Source: Candidatus Eremiobacterota bacterium (GTDB lineage: Bacteria > Vulcanimicrobiota > Vulcanimicrobiia > Vulcanimicrobiales > Vulcanimicrobiaceae). From it: a stretch of 33,299 nt of DNA. Shown piece by piece: positions 16,931-24,745 of this stretch. Each line of letters begins with the position of its first letter. Within the stretch, counting starts at the first letter, position 1. The notes beneath the pieces are model-generated. The model had not been told where the DNA came from and did not search any database. It saw only the letters and a list, made by a program, of their open reading frames with translations. Both the position numbers and the translations under genes were made by a program. Location of the stretch: assembly GCA_019240525.1 (NCBI GenBank), contig JAFAYE010000001.1:1-33299 (forward strand), given 5' to 3'.

Positions 16931-18301
16931 CTATTCGTCGTCCACCGGCTTGTTCGACGGCCTTTCTCGTAAGAAGTAGGATCGCGAATATGGCGATTCG
17001 ATCGGAACGAACTTACGCGGCTTCTGACTGAAGTCGAAGAAGTCCTTAACGAAGTCGGACGAGGTCACGTCGGTCGTTCCAAGGCTGCCCAAGTTCCAAT
17101 TGTCTTCCACAAATCTGACGACGCTGCCGAACTCGTACTGAGCGTGCGAGACGTATCCCGCTCTCGCAAAAGGTGAAAGCACAATCAGCGGCACTCGAAA
17201 ACCCGGGCCGCCGTCGCGGCGCCGGGCCGGCGGCGCGACGTGATCGTACCAGCCCCCCCAGTCGTCCCACAGGATCAATATCGCGGTCGTATTCCAAGCC
17301 GGGCTCTCGCCGATTGCATTGACCACCTGCGCCACCCAGGAAGGGCCCTTATCTGCCCCCTTGCCGGCATGGTCGGAGTTGTCGAAGTCCGGGATCACCC
17401 ACGACACCCCGGGGAGCGTGCCGCGCTCGACGTCGGTGAAGACCTTTGTTTCGGGCGAGGCCTGGTTCGTCGCCCACTCGGGACCGTAGCGCACTGCTTT
17501 GATTGCGTCGAAAGCGTCCCAGACGTTCCCGCCAAAATTTTGACCGACGGTCGGAGAATAATACCGCCAAGAAACGTTCGCAGCGTCGAGCAGATCGCGC
17601 AAGGTGCGATACGAGAGGCACGGAAACGGACCGCCGTTGCGCTCGTACTGATTCGACGAAGTAATTAGCGACGTGACCGTTCCGGGGGGCGCGTCGCAGC
17701 CCCAGGGCGTCTGCGTCGGCGAGTCGATAAGACTTACCGACGAGTTGAGGTCGGTGGCTCCGCGAATTAGGTCTTGGTGCGCGGTAAAGCTGCCGCTGCC
17801 TTGCGTTTGAAAAAAATGATCCGAGAGCACGTATTGCTTGGCCATGTCCCAGTACGGTTTGATCTGGGATGGGTCGACGTATTGGTAGACGTAGGTGCCA
17901 GGTGTCGTTCCGATTCGAACGGTGTCGAAGCCGTTCATTTTGCATCGGCCGCTGTTCCCGCGGTTGCAGTCCTGAGTCCAATAAGCGTAACCGTTGTTTG
18001 GATTGATCGAGCTGAACAAGTTGCTTTTGCGCAAGTGTCTCGTACCGTTGTGCGTCTTGCCAACCGTCGTGCCGTCGGCACCTGGAAAGGTTGCAAAGAA
18101 GTTATCGAAGGTGCGATTCTCTTGAACGAGGATGACGATGTGCGTAACGTACGCACCATTCGGTGGTGAGGGGAGCGGCACGAGCGGGGCGGATCCCGGC
18201 GAGCTTGCGCCCCCGCAACCAACCAAAGCGGTGACAAGCACCAACGCCGGCAAGCAGCTTCGATCGCGCATGCCCATGTATCCACGAGCGTCGGCCGTCA
18301 T
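16931..18301 (-). CDS. Phosphoesterase (phospholipase C / acid phosphatase family) lipoprotein
   Basis: The protein has up to 456 aa and belongs to the alkaline-phosphatase-like phosphoesterase family PF04185. Motifs are HIVILVQENRTFDNFF (metal/nucleophile region), SDHFFQTQGSGSFTAHQ, ILWDDWGGWYDHVAPP and RVPLIVLSPFARAGYVSH. A lipobox (ALVGCGG) after a hydrophobic stretch predicts a surface lipoprotein. I use ATG 18301 because ATGA overlaps the stop of the preceding gene, as at the other junction of this operon. ATGs at 18277 and 18271 would give a shorter, more usual signal peptide. Relatives cleave phosphate mono- or diesters, including phospholipids, and the substrate here is unknown. Coupling with two GT87-like genes hints at a glycophospholipid or lipid-linked sugar role. 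Confidence 0.85.
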   Translation of the reverse strand: MTADARGYMGMRDRSCLPALVLVTALVGCGGASSPGSAPLVPLPSPPNGAYVTHIVILVQENRTFDNFFATFPGADGTTVGKTHNGTRHLRKSNLFSSINPNNGYAYWTQDCNRGNSGRCKMNGFDTVRIGTTPGTYVYQYVDPSQIKPYWDMAKQYVLSDHFFQTQGSGSFTAHQDLIRGATDLNSSVSLIDSPTQTPWGCDAPPGTVTSLITSSNQYERNGGPFPCLSYRTLRDLLDAANVSWRYYSPTVGQNFGGNVWDAFDAIKAVRYGPEWATNQASPETKVFTDVERGTLPGVSWVIPDFDNSDHAGKGADKGPSWVAQVVNAIGESPAWNTTAILILWDDWGGWYDHVAPPARRRDGGPGFRVPLIVLSPFARAGYVSHAQYEFGSVVRFVEDNWNLGSLGTTDVTSSDFVKDFFDFSQKPRKFVPIESPYSRSYFLRERPSNKPVDDE

Positions 18302-19740
18302 CCCTCCCGGGTCAGTTCCACTCTACGAAGGTCCGATCGGGAGCGCCCTGTGCGTACGACGATTCCGAGCGCCGCGAGGAGTGCGGCCCACGCCGGGAGC
18401 TTGATGGCGAACCAGAGTGGATCCGCGCTGCTGCGTCCCTGCGCATAGTGCTTCCACTCGTCTTGCACGAGAGCGTTCGACGCGTAGGTGCCGCGAAAGG
18501 AAGGAACCGGCAAGTGGGGCGGATGCAGCTCGAAAATATAGATCAGAAGGCCGGTAAGGCAAAGGGATACGATCGCGAGCCGGCGTCCAACGCCGGCGCA
18601 GAACAGTATTACCGCGCAAACGAAAACGCTCGCGAGAAAGAGCTTCTTCGAACCCCAAACAAGAATCCATGGAATCGACAGCGCACAGAGCGCCAGCGCG
18701 AGAACGTTTCGCGTCCAACCGCGCGTAATCGTCGTCAGAACCAAGAGCGCGGGTAGACCGAAGCACAGCTCTTCTGCATGCAGATAGGTTCCGCCGATGA
18801 CCGAACAAAGCGCGGGAACGAAGACGAGCAACTCCCGCCGTGCCAACCTCCGAGTGAGAGCCGGTGCCAGCACCAGACCGGTGACGAGCATCGCGGCGTA
18901 GGAAGCGGCCCCCGCGCCGATGGCAGCAGGCACCCGGAGACCCAGATGCGCGAGTGCGTACGTGAGGCTGTATTGAAACGGGAAGTGTACTTCCGAAGCG
19001 GCTTGCGCCGGAAGAACGACGGTAGTGTATTGGAAAAGCGTTTGCGGGCTCACCAACGTCAGCGCGACGACGGCAAGGAAGCCCGCCGTAACGACAGTGG
19101 CCAATCGAGCGCCGGGCACGAAGAGCAGCGTCGCGAGCACAACCGGTAGACCGACGGCCGGCTCGATCGCCGTCAAGACCGCGAGGACTCCCGCGAGTCG
19201 ATCGTGGCGTCGCGCCAAGGCGAGCGCGCAAAGAACGAGCGCCAGAAGCGCAAAAGGGACGATTTGTCCCGTGTTCAGCTCCATATAGGCCGTCGACAGC
19301 ACGAGCGCGGGCAGCGAAAGCTCGAAAGGCACGCAGACTTTCGACAGCGCGATGACGCAGAACGCTACCGCGGCCAGAATCGCGGCTGCGTCGATCGCGC
19401 GTGCCGCATGAAACGGCAACCGCGCTAAGCCCATGAACGGGACGAAATCGTACGGCGGTAGCGGAGCCGGGATGGCGATGGCTGGGTTCGCGGCGAAGAG
19501 CTGCGCTCGAAACGTATCGCCGGCGTTCACGCGGTGTTCGCACGTACGCAGCGGCTCGTAGGTGTACGGGCTCTTGCCCGCCTGAAGGACTGCGCCGGCG
19601 CAATAAAAATCGGGGAAGTCGTCCATCGTACGCCATGGCGACAATTCGCCAAGGTGAGCGAGATCGCGCAGTGCAGCGATACCGAGCAGCACCAAAACCG
19701 CGGCGATCGCGTAATTGGCTCGGCGTTCGCTCGATCTCAT
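18298..19740 (-). CDS. GT87/DUF2029-like polytopic membrane glycosyltransferase (copy 2)
   Basis: The 480-aa protein has many hydrophobic segments (about 10-12) from residue 11 onward (ANYAIAAVLVLLGIAAL). After the first segment comes MDDFPDFYCAGAVLQAGKSPYTYEP, the acidic outer-loop signature of GT-C enzymes of the GT87 (DUF2029) type. Relatives transfer sugars from polyprenyl-phosphate donors on the outer face of the membrane. It is a paralog of the adjacent upstream gene, sharing ALRDxxxLG, DFxDFYCAGA, YEPLxxCEHxVNA and LPPYxFxPFM. ATG 19740 overlaps that gene's stop (ATGA), and its own stop overlaps the phosphoesterase start. The donor and acceptor sugars are unknown. Confidence 0.82.
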   Translation of the reverse strand: MRSSERRANYAIAAVLVLLGIAALRDLAHLGELSPWRTMDDFPDFYCAGAVLQAGKSPYTYEPLRTCEHRVNAGDTFRAQLFAANPAIAIPAPLPPYDFVPFMGLARLPFHAARAIDAAAILAAVAFCVIALSKVCVPFELSLPALVLSTAYMELNTGQIVPFALLALVLCALALARRHDRLAGVLAVLTAIEPAVGLPVVLATLLFVPGARLATVVTAGFLAVVALTLVSPQTLFQYTTVVLPAQAASEVHFPFQYSLTYALAHLGLRVPAAIGAGAASYAAMLVTGLVLAPALTRRLARRELLVFVPALCSVIGGTYLHAEELCFGLPALLVLTTITRGWTRNVLALALCALSIPWILVWGSKKLFLASVFVCAVILFCAGVGRRLAIVSLCLTGLLIYIFELHPPHLPVPSFRGTYASNALVQDEWKHYAQGRSSADPLWFAIKLPAWAALLAALGIVVRTGRSRSDLRRVELTREG

Positions 19741-21131
19741 GGAGTGGCTGACAGGCGGCGATTTCGAAGTGCGCCCAAACATGCCGCGAGCAGCAGTGCC
19801 AGCGCGATCCAGCTCGGCAGTTTGACCGCTAACCACGTCGAACTGGCTTGCGGGAGTCGTTCAACGTATGCTGCCCACGCGCGCTGCGCGAGATCGGTTG
19901 CCGCGAACGTTGCCGGGGTGACGGCCACGAGCGGCGCCGGCGGCGCGAGCTCAAGAACGTAGATACAGGTCACAATTGCCGCGAAGGTCGCCAACGAGAA
20001 GCCGACCCCGGCGCGTAAGCGCACGAGCAATGCCGCGACGACAAAGGCCGATGCAAGAAAAAGCTTCTTGGCGATCCAGACGGGAATCCACGGCACTGCG
20101 AGCAGGCAAAGCGCGAGCGCTGTCGCCTGACGCCACGGGCCACGCAACGAAAACGTGAGCACGAGGGCAGCCGGAACCGCAAACGAGAGATCGACCATGT
20201 GGACGTACGCACCGGCGAGCACGCCGAACGCGGCTGGCAAATAGGCAAAAAGTTCGCGACGTTTCAGCTTCCGCGCGAGCGGGCGGCTCACCGCAACGCC
20301 GGCGACGAGCATTGCCACATAGGATGCATTACCGGCGATCAGTGCCGGCACGGGCCCCGCGCCGAGAGCCCGGAGCGCATACGTGAGACTGTACTGGTAG
20401 ACGTAGCCGCTCTCGGCCAACGCCTGCGCCGGCAGAACGCGTCCTAAGAACTCGACGGTGCCGCTCAATCCGACGACGAGCACCGCGACGCCGGCCAAAG
20501 CTAGGCCGGTCGCGATCAAGCCGAGCCGGCTTCGTGGTACCCAGAGTAGCAAGGCGACTCCCACGGGCAGGCCGAGATGCGGCTCGACGGCGACGAGGGC
20601 GGCGAGAACTCCCGCAAGCCCGTCGCGTCCCTGCGAAAGCGCGACACCGCAAAAGACGAGCGCGACCAACGAAAAGGGCACGACCTGGCCTGCGTTAAGC
20701 AGCACGTATCCCGCAGAGAGAATCAAAGCGAGCGCGGCGACGTCAACCGGCACGAGCAAGCCGAGGCCGGCAATCGATGCAATCACGGCAAGGACGATCG
20801 CCGCCGTATCGATGGCACGTGCCGTCGCAAAATCGAAGCGCGCAAGAAGCATGAACGGAGGAAAAGCGTACGGCGGAAGGGGCGCAGGAACGATTCGCGC
20901 AGGATCGTTGCGATAGGCGGCGCTCGCGTTCACCGCGTGTTCGCAGCGATGGAGCGGCTCGTAGCGATACGGATCGGCGCGTAGGTCGAGGGCGGCGCCC
21001 GCGCAATAGAAGTCGGCGAAGTCGTAGAGCTGATGCCAGGGGAGCGCATTGCCCAAGCGCGAGAAATCACGTAGCGCCGCAATCGCCAAAAGCGCCAGCG
21101 CCACGAGCAACACGCCGCGCGACGCTTTCAT
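19737..21131 (-). CDS. GT87/DUF2029-like polytopic membrane glycosyltransferase (copy 1)
   Basis: This 464-aa membrane protein is the first gene of the minus-strand trio. Residues 8-22 form the first membrane segment, followed by YDFADFYCAGAALDLRADPY, the GT87-type acidic loop, and about ten more hydrophobic stretches. It is clearly homologous along its length to the next gene, so the pair arose by tandem duplication. The start at ATG 21131 has GTGGA nearby but no strong ribosome site. A divergent 129-bp region separates it from the sigma factor gene. GT87 membership is judged from topology and the DFxxFYxAG pattern and is not certain. Confidence 0.8.
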   Translation of the reverse strand: MKASRGVLLVALALLAIAALRDFSRLGNALPWHQLYDFADFYCAGAALDLRADPYRYEPLHRCEHAVNASAAYRNDPARIVPAPLPPYAFPPFMLLARFDFATARAIDTAAIVLAVIASIAGLGLLVPVDVAALALILSAGYVLLNAGQVVPFSLVALVFCGVALSQGRDGLAGVLAALVAVEPHLGLPVGVALLLWVPRSRLGLIATGLALAGVAVLVVGLSGTVEFLGRVLPAQALAESGYVYQYSLTYALRALGAGPVPALIAGNASYVAMLVAGVAVSRPLARKLKRRELFAYLPAAFGVLAGAYVHMVDLSFAVPAALVLTFSLRGPWRQATALALCLLAVPWIPVWIAKKLFLASAFVVAALLVRLRAGVGFSLATFAAIVTCIYVLELAPPAPLVAVTPATFAATDLAQRAWAAYVERLPQASSTWLAVKLPSWIALALLLAACLGALRNRRLSATP

Positions 21132-21173
21132 GCGTTCCACTAGTCGGTGCCTGCAAACGACTCCTGCTAGGTA

Positions 21174-21202
21174 TTGCGCTTTCGAAATGCGTGGTATATA
21201 AC
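21174..21202 (+). promoter_or_regulatory. Sigma-70-type promoter for the sigma factor-aro-priA operon
   Basis: TTGCGC (21174-21179) and TATAAC (21197-21202) are separated by 17 bp, close to the housekeeping consensus. Transcription would begin near 21209, giving a leader of about 50 nt. The leader contains a hairpin TGACGC, CTCGA, GCGTCA (21214-21230) before the AGAGG ribosome site. Confidence 0.65.
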
Positions 21203-21260
21203 TGAGCAACGGATGACGCCTCGAGCGTCAGCCGACGGGTGTCAGAAGAAGAGGTTGGGT

Positions 21261-22001
21261 GTGGCTCTTCAATTCCGTGCAATGCCGTTGCGCCGGCTTG
21301 GGCGCGAGCGTCTCGTTACGGAGTACGCGTATCTGTGTCGCCGGGCTGCGCGGCGCTTCATGCGTCGCGGTCTTGACCCGGCGGATCTCGAACAAGTCGG
21401 TGCGATCGGCTTGATCAAAGCGGTCGATCGTTACGATCCCACGCAGCCGGCGCCATTCGAAGCCTACGCATGGCTTTTGATTGTCGGCGAACTGATGCAT
21501 TACGTTCGCGATAGCGAGCGCGCGCTGCGCGCACCGCGCCGCGTTCGTGCCTTGGAACGCCAGTGGGCCGCGGCCGAGCAGGAGCTCTGGGCGCTTCTCG
21601 GGCGCGAGCCATCTGAAGAGGCGGTGCGCCGGTACGCAAAGGTTACACCCGATCAAGCGCGCGACGTTCAGGCGTATCGTGCCAGCAACCGCGTTCTCTC
21701 CGTGGAACGCTCGGGTCGCTGCGTGGCGCCGCCTCTTTTTGGAGGCATCGACGACCTGCTCGACCGATTGACGGTCGAAGGAATGCTTTCGGCGCTCCCG
21801 CCGCTCGAACGGCAAATCGTGGTTTCGATTCACGTGTGCGGCAGTACGGTGATCGAACTCGCCGCACGTCTGGGCTACTCGCGGCGTCACGTGACGCGCC
21901 TTCATCGCGCGGCGATGGAGCGTCTGCGAAACTCATGTGAAGTAGGCGCGGAAGGGCACGCCGAAGCCGGGCGTGATGTTTCGCTATCTCACCGCCGGTG
22001 A
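21261..22001 (+). CDS. RNA polymerase sigma-70-family factor (SigB/SigF/FliA-like)
   Basis: The 246-aa alternative sigma factor lacks region 1. Region 2 contains DLEQVGAIGLIKAVDRYDP, the core-binding and -10 melting segment, followed by FEAYAWLLIVGELMHYVRD. Region 3 spans LGREPSEEAVRRYAKVTP. Region 4 has LPPLERQIVVSIHVCGSTVIELAARLGYSRRHVTRLHRAAMERLR with the DNA-binding helix-turn-helix. The order and length fit group 3 factors that control stress, sporulation or motility. GTG 21261 follows AGAGG by 6 nt. The gene end overlaps aroC by 26 nt. No anti-sigma factor gene is adjacent, so its control cannot be inferred from neighbours. Confidence 0.88.
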   Translation: MALQFRAMPLRRLGRERLVTEYAYLCRRAARRFMRRGLDPADLEQVGAIGLIKAVDRYDPTQPAPFEAYAWLLIVGELMHYVRDSERALRAPRRVRALERQWAAAEQELWALLGREPSEEAVRRYAKVTPDQARDVQAYRASNRVLSVERSGRCVAPPLFGGIDDLLDRLTVEGMLSALPPLERQIVVSIHVCGSTVIELAARLGYSRRHVTRLHRAAMERLRNSCEVGAEGHAEAGRDVSLSHRR

Positions 22002-23130
22002 ATCGCACGGTCCGGCGCTTGTCGGAATCCTCGACGGAATCCCATCGCATTTGCGGCTGGATGTCGGTGCAATCAACGAAACGCTAGCGCGCCGCCAAGG
22101 GGGCTACGGCCGAAGCCCCCGCATGAAGATCGAGCGCGACGAAATCGAGTTTCTCGCCGGCGTTCGCGGCGGCGAAACGCTGGGGTCGCCGATTGCCGCA
22201 GCGGTGCGCAATCGCGATTACCTCACCCCGAAGGTACGCGCACTCATGGATCCTTTGAGCGGTGCAGGCGATCCGCTCACGAATCCTCGGCCCGGACACG
22301 CCGATTATGCCGGCGCATTGAAGTATCGTCAGCGTGATTTGCGTAACGTGCTCGAGCGCGCGAGCGCCCGCGAAACCGCAATGCGGGTCTGTCTCGGTGC
22401 GATTTGCGCTCAGTTCCTTTCGGCGCTTGGCATTGGCACGCGCAGTTACGTAACGCAGATCGGCGACATCGAAGCGCCCGAACTCGACGACTGGAATCAA
22501 GCCGACGTCGAGAGCAGTGACGTGCGTTGCCCAGACCGTGAATCAGCGCAACGAATGATCGATGCGATCGACGCCGCAAAGTCAGCCGGCGATACGCTGG
22601 GCGGGCGCTTCGTCGTCCGTGTCGACGGGATGCCGGCGGGGGTCGGCAGCAATCGGCAGCCGCACGAGCGGCTCGACGGCGTCCTCGCCGGTGCGGTTAT
22701 GGGGATGCAAACGGTTCGAGCTGTGGAGATCGGGCTCGGCACCGAAGTCGCGGCGACGCCGGGTTCGCGCGCGCACGACGTATTCGCGCTCGAGCAGGGA
22801 AACGTCGTTCGCGGCAGCAACCGCGCCGGCGGAATCGAGGGCGGAATGAGCAACGGCGAACCACTTTTTCTTCGAGTCTCCGTCAAGCCGATTCCAACCT
22901 TGATGAGGGCATTGCCGTCAGTCGATCTTCACGCCGGCAGTGATGCCCCCGCGACGATCGTGCGAAGTGACGTTTGCGTCGTGCCCGCGGCGGCGATTGT
23001 CGGCGAAGCGATGGTTCGGCTCGCTCTCATGGGCCCGTTGCTGGAAAAGTACGGCGGCGACTCCATGGAAGAGACGCTGGACAATTACGAGCGCAGTCGC
23101 ACGGCGGCGGCAAGCCTTTTTCGCCGATGA
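21976..23130 (+). CDS. aroC: Chorismate synthase
   Basis: The 384-aa enzyme makes chorismate from 5-enolpyruvylshikimate 3-phosphate using reduced FMN, the last step of the shikimate pathway. Motifs are TAGESHGPALVGILDGIP at the N-terminus, GYGRSPRMKIERDEIEF, LERASARETAMRV (conserved Arg and Ser region) and GGIEGGMSNGEPL. The start is ATG 21976 inside the sigma factor gene (a GTG one codon earlier is also possible). The stop overlaps aroK by 4 nt (ATGA). Confidence 0.97.
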   Translation: MFRYLTAGESHGPALVGILDGIPSHLRLDVGAINETLARRQGGYGRSPRMKIERDEIEFLAGVRGGETLGSPIAAAVRNRDYLTPKVRALMDPLSGAGDPLTNPRPGHADYAGALKYRQRDLRNVLERASARETAMRVCLGAICAQFLSALGIGTRSYVTQIGDIEAPELDDWNQADVESSDVRCPDRESAQRMIDAIDAAKSAGDTLGGRFVVRVDGMPAGVGSNRQPHERLDGVLAGAVMGMQTVRAVEIGLGTEVAATPGSRAHDVFALEQGNVVRGSNRAGGIEGGMSNGEPLFLRVSVKPIPTLMRALPSVDLHAGSDAPATIVRSDVCVVPAAAIVGEAMVRLALMGPLLEKYGGDSMEETLDNYERSRTAAASLFRR

Positions 23131-23666
23131 AGCGCCACGTGGCGCTCGTCGGATTTATGGCCTCGGGAAAATCGACAATCGGACGAAAGCTCGCTAGAAA
23201 TCTGAATCGGCACTTCGTCGATACCGACGCACTGATCGTTCGTGCGCACGGCCCAATTGCAAGGATCTTTTCCGAACAAGGGGAGGCGGCATTTCGCGAC
23301 TTCGAGCACGCCGCGCTGCGGGAAGCACTCGATACGAGCGAAGCATGCGTGATCTCGCTCGGCGGCGGCGCGCTAACCAAACCCGAGAACCGCCGCTTGC
23401 TCGAAGAATACGCCGACCGGGTATTCATTAAAATGTCGCCGGAGCAGATTTTTTCGCGAGTCTTGCGAAGCCGCGAGGTCCGGCCGATGCTCGGAGCGAG
23501 CCCAACGCTCGCGCGAATTCAAGAGCTGTACGCCAAGCGAATGGCCGACTATGAAAGTGCCGATTTGATCGTCGACGCATCGCACCGCAGCGACGCGGAC
23601 GTGATTCGCGGAATCGTTGGCTGGCTGCGCGCGCGCGATGACGGCGGCCGACGAGCGGAATCATGA
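23127..23666 (+). CDS. aroK: Shikimate kinase
   Basis: The 179-aa P-loop kinase phosphorylates shikimate with ATP. The Walker A loop GFMASGKST is at 9-17, followed by FVDTDALI (shikimate-binding Asp), the FRDFE segment and SLGGGAL (glycine loop). The lid region holds SREVRPML. The length is normal. ATG 23127 overlaps the aroC stop, and the stop overlaps aroB (ATGA), giving strict translational coupling. Confidence 0.96.
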   Translation: MKRHVALVGFMASGKSTIGRKLARNLNRHFVDTDALIVRAHGPIARIFSEQGEAAFRDFEHAALREALDTSEACVISLGGGALTKPENRRLLEEYADRVFIKMSPEQIFSRVLRSREVRPMLGASPTLARIQELYAKRMADYESADLIVDASHRSDADVIRGIVGWLRARDDGGRRAES

Positions 23667-24745
23667 GCGAGGCGCTGCGGAATGACGACTTAGGCTATCC
23701 AATTGTCGTGGGTGAAAATCTGCGCGGCGAGATCGCGGAAATTCTTGGCAAGCGAGGCGACGTGGCCGTTGTGCTGAGCGATGCGAACCGCCACGTTCGC
23801 GCGACGGCGAGCGAGGTCGCCCGGGCGTTGGGATCGCCGAAGGTGCTCGCATTCGCGCTCGGCGAGAAGCGAAAGCGCTTTTCAACCCTGGAACTCGTTC
23901 TCGACGCGATGGGTGAAGCCGGAGTCGAGCGAACCGGCCTCGTGCTCGGTGTGGGGGGCGGGGTTGCGAGCGACCTGTTCGGCTTTGCTTGCGCGATCTA
24001 CATGCGCGGCGTTTCCTACGCGCACGTGGCGACCTCGCTTGTGGCAATGGCCGACGCGGCCATCGGCGGAAAGACCGGCGTAGATTTACGCGGCGGCAAG
24101 AATCTCGCCGGCGCCTTTCGCGACCCGGTCGGAGTTTTTTGCGACGTCGCGAGCCTGGGGACGCTGCCGCGGCGTGCGATGCGCGAAGGGCTCGCCGAAA
24201 TCGTCAAAGCTGCGATCATCGAAGGCGGTGACTTCTTCGATGCGCTCGAGGAACTCGCGCCACATCCGTTAGCGCGCTGGCCATGGAGCAGCGTCCTGGA
24301 AGCAGCGATTAAAGTGAAGACGATGACGGTCGGCGATGACCGCCTCGAAGCGGGTGCGCGCGAAGTCCTGAATCTCGGCCACACGTTTGCGCATGCCATC
24401 GAGCGGGCGTCGCGATTTCGTGTCACCCACGGCGCGGCGGTCGCGATTGGTCTGCGCGCCGCGGGTCTGCTCGCGCTGCGAACGGGTCGCTTCACGCAGG
24501 CCGAGCATCTGCGGGTGCTCACCTTGCTGACCTTGCTCGGTCTTCCGTTGCAGACCGCGGAACATCCCGAAGACATCGTCGCGGCAATGGAGAGCGATAA
24601 GAAGAGGCGGTCGGGGCGGCTGCGTTTCGTGTTGCCGCGCGCGATCGGCGACGTGGAGTATGGAATGGAGTGCGACGGCCGCACGGTGCGCTCAGTCGTT
24701 GCGCGCCTTGCGGAGCCCCCGGAGCGATTTCGTGCGCGTCGTTGA
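23663..24745 (+). CDS. aroB: 3-dehydroquinate synthase
   Basis: The 360-aa NAD- and metal-dependent enzyme makes 3-dehydroquinate from DAHP, the second step of the shikimate pathway. The nucleotide-binding GVGGGVASDLFGF and the strongly conserved SLVAMADAAIGGKTGVDL, KNLAGAFRDPV and LNLGHTFAHAIE are all present; the metal-binding Glu and two His lie in the later motifs. It overlaps aroK by 4 nt and priA by 14 nt. Confidence 0.97.
   Translation: MSEALRNDDLGYPIVVGENLRGEIAEILGKRGDVAVVLSDANRHVRATASEVARALGSPKVLAFALGEKRKRFSTLELVLDAMGEAGVERTGLVLGVGGGVASDLFGFACAIYMRGVSYAHVATSLVAMADAAIGGKTGVDLRGGKNLAGAFRDPVGVFCDVASLGTLPRRAMREGLAEIVKAAIIEGGDFFDALEELAPHPLARWPWSSVLEAAIKVKTMTVGDDRLEAGAREVLNLGHTFAHAIERASRFRVTHGAAVAIGLRAAGLLALRTGRFTQAEHLRVLTLLTLLGLPLQTAEHPEDIVAAMESDKKRRSGRLRFVLPRAIGDVEYGMECDGRTVRSVVARLAEPPERFRARR

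Noticed and set aside
24660-24731. Longer PriA N-terminus from ATG 24660
   Set aside because: The extension lies within aroB and lacks PriA homology; GTG 24732 has a ribosome site and matches the family start.
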